A DNA stretch of 64,000 nucleotides from Metallyticus violacea. Taxonomy: Eukaryota; Arthropoda; Insecta; Mantodea; Metallyticidae. The DNA lies in assembly GCA_030762175.1 (NCBI GenBank), contig CM060831.1, positions 66,017,501 through 66,081,500 of the forward strand, given 5' to 3'. Below the pieces are notes generated by a model. It was not told the origin of the DNA. It ran no database searches and worked only from the letters and a program-made list of their open reading frames with translations. The translations under genes and the position numbers were made by a program. Below, one piece after another: positions 57,130-64,000 of this stretch (the stretch's first letter is position 1; each line of letters opens with the position of its first letter).

Positions 57130-58118
57130 TACGAGGATAGGTTCCATAAGTTTCCATCCTAGCCATTTTCTAGGTATGATAAATTCAAAAACTATATTTC
57201 ACTCTTCAATATATGCCCTTTATTGCAATACACTTTGAATCTTTGAATTAACATTTAAACCCCCCCCCCCACAAAATAGTCATGGGCATAAACAGCATCT
57301 ATCACTTTTTCGTCATATTTAAACTTCCTTCCTCAAAGCCTTTTTTCTTTGATGGAAGCACTTGGTCTGTGCAGTAGGCCAGCATAGTACTCCCATTTAC
57401 TGTTGTGTTCCTCTCCTTGAAGTTAATGAAGAGTATTCCTTCACAGTCCCAAAAGATTGCGGCCATGATCATTTTGGTTGACTGAGTGACCTTGACCTTT
57501 AGAGGCGGCGCTTTGCCAGGTTTACGCCACTCCATTGATTCTCTTTTGGACAAGGGATCATTGTAGAGGACCATAGTTTCATCTCCACAACTTCTCTCTT
57601 GTTCCCACGGCAGAGCTCCAGAAATGTCAGACAACAGATGACTGACTCGTTGCTGCTTTTGAACTGAAGAAAGAAGTTCAGGCACCCATCTTACATAACC
57701 TTATTCATGTTTAAAAGCTCATGAATAATTCGAAGAACTATTGTTTTAAAAAGACCCAACCTTGCTGCTATTTCTGTAACTTTGAGCTGCCGGTCTTCCA
57801 TAATTTTATCTTCCACTAGAGCGATGTTTTCAGGAGTGAGCCCCTCCAAGGGACCGTCTAATCGCTGTTTAATTACATCTGGAGTAAACCCTTCTTTTGT
57901 GAAGAGCTTAATAATAGTTCGACACTCCATTTTCAACACGTCACAATCTTCTACACAAAGGCTTCTTTATGCAACTATATCTGAACAATTGAACACAGCG
58001 GAGCGGAAGTTACAGCTGCAATTGTTTACTTAACAGATAAGATATGACACCAGATAAGCCTTTTGTGAAGGCGGTATTCTTTACTAGTAGGTCGGAAACT
58101 TAGGGACCTACTCTCGTA
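57130..58118 (-). mobile_element. Mariner transposon with long inverted ends, C-terminal half deleted
   Basis: Inverted ends of about 30 bases: ATACGAGGATAGGTTCCATA then AGTTTCCATCCTA at the left; ATACGAGAGTAGGTCCCTAA then GTTTCCGACCTAC read inward at the right. Minus-strand frame 57939-57691 starts MLKMECRTIIKLFTKEGFTP (helix-turn-helix) and continues with TPENIALVEDKIMEDRQLKV. After a frame break, 57685-57302 holds QSTKMIMAAIFWDCEGILFI then NFKERNTTVNGSTML, the region after the first catalytic aspartate. The DETW motif is eroded, the HDNA and SDY motifs are deleted. At about 990 bp it is short for the family. Confidence 0.85.
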
Positions 58119-58419
58119 TGTACATAAGTTGATGTGTCAACCACTATTTTTGTTTCCCCCTTCTTACCAGAGTCTTTTCTCTATCCATGCATCTATGTTG
58201 CGCCAGAGGTGCTTAGAGGTTCATTTGGACGATCTTTTGCTTGTAATTTGTGACCCCTGCTCATAGAAATTCTGAGAAAAAGTTTGCAGAAAGATATTCA
58301 CAATCCAGAAGAAGTACGAGTTAACAAAACCAAAACAATAACGCTAAAAATAGCTACTTATATGGCAAGAATAAAAAAGTGATATTGCAGCGAATAAGAA
58401 ATACAAAACAAACATTTTT
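58119..58419. other. Non-coding DNA
   Basis: Nothing recognised. Confidence 0.45.
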
Positions 58420-59510
58420 GTCATTTGGGAGCAGTTTTTAACAGAGTAAGAAATGGGATTAGCACTTACCTGTTATTAAGTATAAAACACGAAATGACAC
58501 TATTACTCATGTTCCAGATACTCGAATACCAGTAGACACACTAGAGAGGATGTACAATGCTAAGATTAAGTCTATTTTGTTATATGGAAGTGAAATATGG
58601 GGCTGGGAGAGAACTGAACATATAAATAGAATTCAAGTGGAATTTTGGAAAAGGGCTCTCGGACTATCCAAAGCAATCCTTGTGGTCATGAGGGATGTGG
58701 GTGTTTATGTTCATAGTAAAACAAGGACAGTGAAATATTGGCTTAAACCCATGCAGGGATATCAGTATACACTCGAGCAAAATGCTGCAGGCACCAGATA
58801 CTGAATATAATGTCAGCAGAGGTGGTAAGAGAATTTAGAAAAATTGGCATGAGTTCAAAATGACAATCACGCAATGAAAATGATAATAAATAATGGAAAA
58901 AGTTTAAAACAAGGCTAGAGGATATCAGCAGGCAGGAAATCCAGGCAGAATGTAACACGAAAGTGTCCTTGAGCCTATTGAACCAATTAAGTTAATCTAG
59001 GGTAAAGAGTTATATGTACTGGTTCTAGGGAGAAAGACAAGATCAGGAATGGTCTGGTTTAGATTGGGAAATTGGAAAGGTCAAAAAATGACAGATGTTT
59101 GTGTTAGGTCAGCTTCCCATTTTGTGGAGCAGATGAGGAGTGGATGTACTTTCTAGCAGAATGCACCCATTGGGAGCATTTGAGGAAAACGCTGTTTTCA
59201 GTAAAAAATTTTTGCGGCAACTAGAGGCCGGTTGACATACTGGGACCTGTTTGCGGATCACCAAATTGGTTAAATATGAGAATTTTCCCCAAAGAGCGTG
59301 AAGCTAGAAGCACTTTATTTTCTGATTAGAACGCAATAACTAGTATACCTGTAATATGTATGTTGATTCCACTCATATATAACAACTTTTATTTCTATAT
59401 TTTATTTTAGTTATTATTTTTCTCTGATTGTGTATTGTAGTTAAGAACGTACAATCAACGATCAATGTTTTAAATATATTAGTAATGCATAGACTGTTTT
59501 AACAATAAAG
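58420..59510 (+). pseudogene. LINE-1 family copy 3: 3' end of a non-LTR retrotransposon
   Basis: The best copy of the family. Frame 58550-58804 reads MYNAKIKSILLYGSEIWGWE, then RIQVEFWKRALGLS and SKTRTVKYWLKPMQGYQYTL. This is the segment just after the reverse transcriptase in many LINE ORF2 proteins (K...S.LLYGSE.W......I...Q..FWKR.LGL). After stops, GMVWFRLGNWKG and a Cys/His-type ending near 59100-59190 (FCGADEEWMYFLAECTHWEH) follow, then a last coding bit LTYWDLFADHQIGLNMRIF and the TCTGATTAGAACGCAATAAC 3' region. The catalytic reverse transcriptase part is missing. Clade is not determined. Confidence 0.82.
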
Positions 59511-60009
59511 ATATTACTGCTACTAGTAATTAGAATCTCAACCACATTGGGAAAGTTTGGGCGAAAGTGCAGCTTATTATGAACAATATGATAGAAAGCC
59601 TCAAACTCACAACTATGGGAAATAAAATAGACAGTTTGGGGCGATTTTACCCAAATCTTGCTGACTTCCACAATAGAAAGTACTACATAGATAAAGGTAC
59701 AAGATGTAAAGGTAACAGAAAGTTCCATTGATTACCATAAACCAAATATAAATTACTAATTTACTTTCATTTTATAATTTCTTCGTCACAACTTTTTCTG
59801 TTTATAAAACGACAGATTCAAACATGACAATTTAATTACAATCCTAATGGATTTGATAGAATATTAAGACTGTTTTATGATAGTACCACTTTATCTTTTA
59901 TTTATGCAGTCATTATTACAACAATCAAACGAATGTTTTACTACCTGCCATGCCATCTAGCTTAGTTCACCCTTTCCATTTTGGAAAAGGATGGTTTATT
60001 GTCTTGGTA
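59511..60009. other. AT-rich non-coding DNA, nothing recognised
   Basis: Nothing recognised. Confidence 0.5.
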
Positions 60010-60252
60010 TTTTTGTCTCGTAGACCCAAGATCAATTTCAATCAGGATTGATGGAACTTTTTTCTAAAAGTCTAAAAATCTAAGTATGGCTTCCTTCGGA
60101 AGGGAAGTAAAGCCGTAGATTTACGGCACGTAAAAGAACCTCAAACTTGAAAGAAGAGGCCTCTGAGCAAAATTTATAGACCGTTTCGCGTCCTGAATTG
60201 AATGGGACGCTGATGACCTGAGATATTAAAGAGCTTCCGTAAATAAACCAAA
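60010..60252 (+). mobile_element. SINE-A, diverged copy with eroded tRNA head
   Basis: The body can be followed from CCCAAGATC (remains of the head) through GGCTTCCTTCGGAAGGGAAG, a shortened GTAGATTTACGGCACG (the first stem strand deleted), AGAAGAGGCCTCTGAGCAAA and ATGGGACGCTGATGACCTGA to the tail CGTAAATAAACCA. There is no intact A box, and target-site duplication was not clear. Confidence 0.9.
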
Positions 60253-61117
60253 CACTACTACCACTATTGTCTGTGTTTCTAATTCGGTGAATGGTGAGCG
60301 AAGAGATTATTTACTTACTTAACTGAGAATGAAACTATTCCACTAAATCGTACAAATATGTGAATGGTGCTGTACGTTATTGTGAGTAAGAGAAAGGGAC
60401 ATACTTGCCAGTCGTCAAATATTCTACGCAAAGACTCTACTTTTAAGTTCCGTAGCTTAGTAGCAGATGAATTTATTTAGAATTACCAACAATATGCACT
60501 GAAAGCTTAATTAATTAGCACAGAATCTTATTAAAGGGTTTCGAAACCTTTCAACATCTTATTGAATTTCGCCTTTAAACTGTAATTCAATAGGTTATTG
60601 GAGTTTGGTTCAAATCTTTGTAAATTAGCAACTGGTAGACAAGAGCTTTCATAGAATGCCACGATCTCATCAACAAATTAAGCAGCTCCCAGCAGATAGC
60701 AATGTCGCCGAGTGATTGCGTTAATCGGATGTGTATAAAACGCGGGAACAGAGTTCGTTAGAGGTAATGCTATTATGCCATAACAAGAGAAACATTAACA
60801 GCACAATGTAACGCTATCGGATTCAATAGTGGCGTTGTTAGTGGGATAATGGGTGTCTGGTGAACATTCGTAAAGTACTAAGAGAGATGCTTTGTAACTT
60901 ACGTATTAGTAAATCTTTATAAATGAAGAAAAAGAAAAATTCCGAAAAGTATTACTTAAGTAAAAGCTTCAACATTGTAACTGCACTCTTTGTCTACAGT
61001 GTTAATTCTGTTAACATTTCTAAATAATTAATGACTTCCAAACGTTTACATTAACGAGTGATCCAATTGATATCCACCACGGTGTGGTATTTGGATGTAA
61101 AAGACAACTTACAGTGA
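60253..61117. other. Non-coding DNA, nothing recognised
   Basis: Nothing recognised. Confidence 0.5.
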
Positions 61118-61195
61118 ATATTGAGTTATTTATTTATTTACCCTGGCAAGAATTAAGGCCATGGAACCTTCTCTTTCACTCTACCAGGCGGGGGG
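61118..61195 (-). mobile_element. Possible SINE 3' fragment of another family
   Basis: TTATTTATTTACCCTGGCAAG, AATTAAGGCCATGGAACC, then TTCTCTTTCACTCTACCAGG. From memory, similar CCTGG.AGA.TTAAGGCCAT...CCTTCTCTTCCACTCAACCAGG sequences recur in arthropod genomes. CCTGGCA and the later TACCAGG also form short inverted repeats. There is only one copy here, so the call rests on recall. Confidence 0.4.
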
Positions 61196-61372
61196 AGGAA
61201 AAATGGGGGGAGGAGAAAAATGCAAACTATATACATAGTTATATAAAATGCAGAAAAAGCACCCAATTAAAGATATCTACCTCATGTAAACATAACATAT
61301 TTTTAATATAGTTAGAAAGCTGCTAAGGATAGTGTTAGAATTTCACCTGTTCTTCAATAATTTCTCTTGAGT

Positions 61373-61430
61373 ACTAGGGAGGAGAAGGAGAAGAACAAGA
61401 AGAAAAGAAGGAGGAAGAAGAAGTGAGGAA
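61373..61430. repeat. Purine-rich low-complexity tract
   Basis: GAGGAGAAGGAGAAGAACAAG-type sequence, nearly all purine on the plus strand for almost 60 bases. Confidence 0.85.
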
Positions 61431-64000
61431 TTAACTGTTGTGATTCCTAGAGCTGTGATGATAATTTAATCCACATTTAAATTGTTTCACTGTCCTCTGA
61501 CTTCAGGAAAAGTTGTGATATACAATGAATGAGAAGTGCTCTAGTTTTTCTCGAAAGGAGCTGTGTTTATCTTCAAGAATATTTAAATTCAAAATGTAAT
61601 CAGACTTGAAGCTCAGAAACCTTCCATTTAAATCATGGAAAAAAAAAGTGATGAAAGGGTTCATCGATTCTTTTAATGATAGAATTAACGCTAAAAACAT
61701 ATAACGCTTTTCATGGTTTCTTTTGCTACACTGTCTTACCAGATTTTATTTTCAATAATATTCAACCTCAGCACTTGCACTGCTGAGCTTCATCACCAGA
61801 ACGCTTAGTAATTGTATGTCACCCTTCTAATCTGCCACTTTAATTACATATGACATACAACTTTGAAATACCTTAGAAAGATAGAAACGGAATATCTCTT
61901 GCTAGGTAACATCCTTTTCTCACGAGGAAATCCAGTAATTGTTTCACTCCATAAGCAGGTGTCAAAAATATTTGGGAAGTAAAGATAAGCGCTTTTAGAA
62001 TTTTTTGCTCAGTTGAGACAGCTATACTGCCAGTATATGTGATGGTAATGCTTGTATTTGGTAAAAAGTTTTGTTAAGAATCAATTGAGGTGTCGAGAAC
62101 GAGAGATGCTCGTTATGGCCAACCATTTGGTGTGCCCGAAAACCTCATTTGTTGTGCTAATTTTGGGAGTAGTTTTGTAGGTGAAATTAAAGACAAAAGA
62201 TTTGGTCTGCTTTTTGCTGAATAAATTCCTCAAAATTTATAAAAATAGATTGAGTTATGTTAAAAATAATGGTTGCATAAATCACTGCTTCCTCTAGTGC
62301 CAAATGTATAATCATCTTCGCTTATGGATGCATACTGCCGTGAGACCGGCAGGAAGGAGATTCAGAACGCGACGTTCAAAGATATGACGTTGCTTGCATT
62401 GCACCTAAGAATCGAAATGTAAATACCGCGTAACCGGACACGGTTTGTAACTAACGCTTTATGATTTATAAGTATGAACGCGGAAAGAGTAGATTGTGCC
62501 GAGTTTTAACCTGATTCCTAAAGTATTTCTAAAATATTAGTTGATAAATATGAGATGGGGTATGACTTTTCATTTCTCTGCAATTCTGATATCTGGTATA
62601 TTTAGCTTTCCTTAGCATGTACGGCAAACGTGTGATCAGAAAATCCTGATGTCAGATCTTATAAATTTTATTAAAAAACTCATTCAACATTTGCTGCAGT
62701 CTCCTCAAACCCTCACCGCAGGCAGCTATATATCGATTTCAGCGCTTCTGCATGGAAGTCGTGTGCTTGAGGCTTGTTAAGCACCATCTGGGATTCGCCT
62801 GGCTTTCCTCTGTGCCCTGTTTACCTTCATTATCCTGAATAAGTCAAGATCAATTTTCATGAGTACGGGGAGTGGGAGGCGAGATTTTCTTGTTGGTGGC
62901 TTTATAGTCTGTGTAAACTTTTCAGATTAATAAATACAAAAGTGGTGCTAGGTATTACTTAAAACTCTCAGTGTAATCTATGGTAAAGAAATAAAATCTA
63001 TAAAAACAGATGTACAAGAGACTTTCAATTAGACGAACAGTTCACTTTAAATGACAGCTTATAATTCTATTTGATGCAACAAAGCTTTCATATAATAATA
63101 TTACTTCTTGATGTATTAGCTTTAGATAAGTACAAAGAAGGTCTTTGTCATTTTAATTAGTTTGGTAAAGTTTTCCCTATAAAATATATTAGATTCATTA
63201 AAAAATAAAAAATATGCTTAAGATCAATCTTGCTGAAAATGCACGTAAATATATTTCCTTACGAAATGTTCAAACTCATAATTAAGTAATGAAGCTAACA
63301 TACCTTGCAACATTACTCTGTTAAATGACATTTGTACACATTCATAGAAAATGTAGGGGAATTTCCTATTTACCAAATATTTCTGATCAGTTTTACGCTA
63401 GGCCTTTTGTCCTAAATATTATTTCAAGCACATACAATTCTGGGCATTCAAACACAGTTAAAACGTTTGGTTTCTTAAAACTTATTTACATTTTTATCTT
63501 TGTATAAATCATTTATAGTAGATGAGCTGACTTGGAGTGCATTTTTGTTAGTGCAACTCTTTTACATTTCACAACACACTGAAATATTGTGATATATGGG
63601 AGGCTTAATAATGGAAAGTGTGCATTGATAATAGTGTAATATAGTGCTCTCATAAAACATTGTGGAAGTGATTATTGTAACGGTAAAGTATTCTTGCTTC
63701 AACAATCGCGAGCTAATTTCATGCTCGTCTGGCGTGTGTAAAACATTAAACAAGTCGAGCTCTACGTTGCGCATGCGTATAACTAACTGTATGATTGGAG
63801 GTTTTGGTAAGGAAAAACGTATTACGTCAGTCTATCGAGAGATGTTAGCGAGCGAAGATACATAACTGCTCTCCCCGGCCATCGTAATAGCGTCCTACAC
63901 GTAACATTTGAAATTATAATAGGAATATACAAGGCTACAGTAGCAGCAGCAGCCTAATTCAACTATCAGTTCATTGTATTCCTCGTCCCTTTTGTAGATA
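61431..64000. other. Non-coding DNA to the window end, nothing recognised
   Basis: Frames at 61503-61700, 63325-63507 and 63562-63865 show no domain. No copy of any repeat described above was found. Confidence 0.5.

Noticed and set aside
1..64000. CRISPR arrays, bacterial operons, riboswitches or replication origins
   Set aside because: The tandem repeats seen are microsatellites or degenerate minisatellites without spacers, and the sequence is clearly animal nuclear DNA.

Overview
The window is animal nuclear DNA, most likely from an arthropod and probably an insect with a large, repeat-filled genome. It is strongly AT-rich, has no operon-like coding, and carries many microsatellites. It is littered with tRNA-derived SINEs, decayed Tc1/mariner transposons, 3' ends of non-LTR retrotransposons, a Penelope-like element and a piggyBac scrap. 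The lineage is an inference from this repeat mix; a hemimetabolous insect is a guess, not a demonstration. I found no convincing host protein exon, rRNA gene or functional tRNA gene in 64 kb, so the window is intergenic or lies inside a very large intron.

Layout. 1-9 kb: a Penelope-type terminal repeat beside a (TA)n tract, a degenerate ~140-bp tandem repeat, two Tc1/mariner transposase scraps and one complete SINE. 9.3-9.9 kb: the one markedly CpG-rich, non-repetitive stretch, with a possible TATA-type promoter. 10-17 kb: LINE 3' fragments, a complete SINE of a second family with a 15-bp target-site duplication, and an exact 46-bp duplication. 18.2-19.9 kb: a Penelope-like element with a readable GIY-YIG endonuclease domain and a large palindromic terminus, facing a second partial copy. 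22.7-26.5 kb: two DNA transposons with recognisable terminal inverted repeats and two SINEs. 28.8-36 kb: SINEs, a 115-bp tetranucleotide array, an LTR-like block with a recent 232-bp tandem duplication, and two more transposase fragments. 39.8-50.8 kb: SINEs, a mariner fragment, a LINE 3' end, a piggyBac fragment and an LTR remnant ending in a tRNA-Lys-type primer-binding site with a SINE nested in it. 53.6-60.3 kb: SINEs, three mariner elements within 3.5 kb and a third LINE copy. The last 2.5 kb look empty.

Two SINE families dominate. SINE-A (nine copies) has a tRNA-like head, a body of about 200 bp and a TTTATT/AATAAA-type tail. SINE-B (five copies) has a Ser/Leu-like tRNA head. Six SINE-A copies and one SINE-B copy show or suggest target-site duplications. 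Almost all the DNA transposons are internally deleted: the N- and C-terminal parts of the transposase are joined and the catalytic middle is missing. No element looks autonomous. I did not find a convincing new gene system; the best leads are the Penelope palindromes, the link between the two SINE families, the LTR-like 232-bp duplication and the CpG-rich segment. All family calls come from reading motifs by eye, without database searches.
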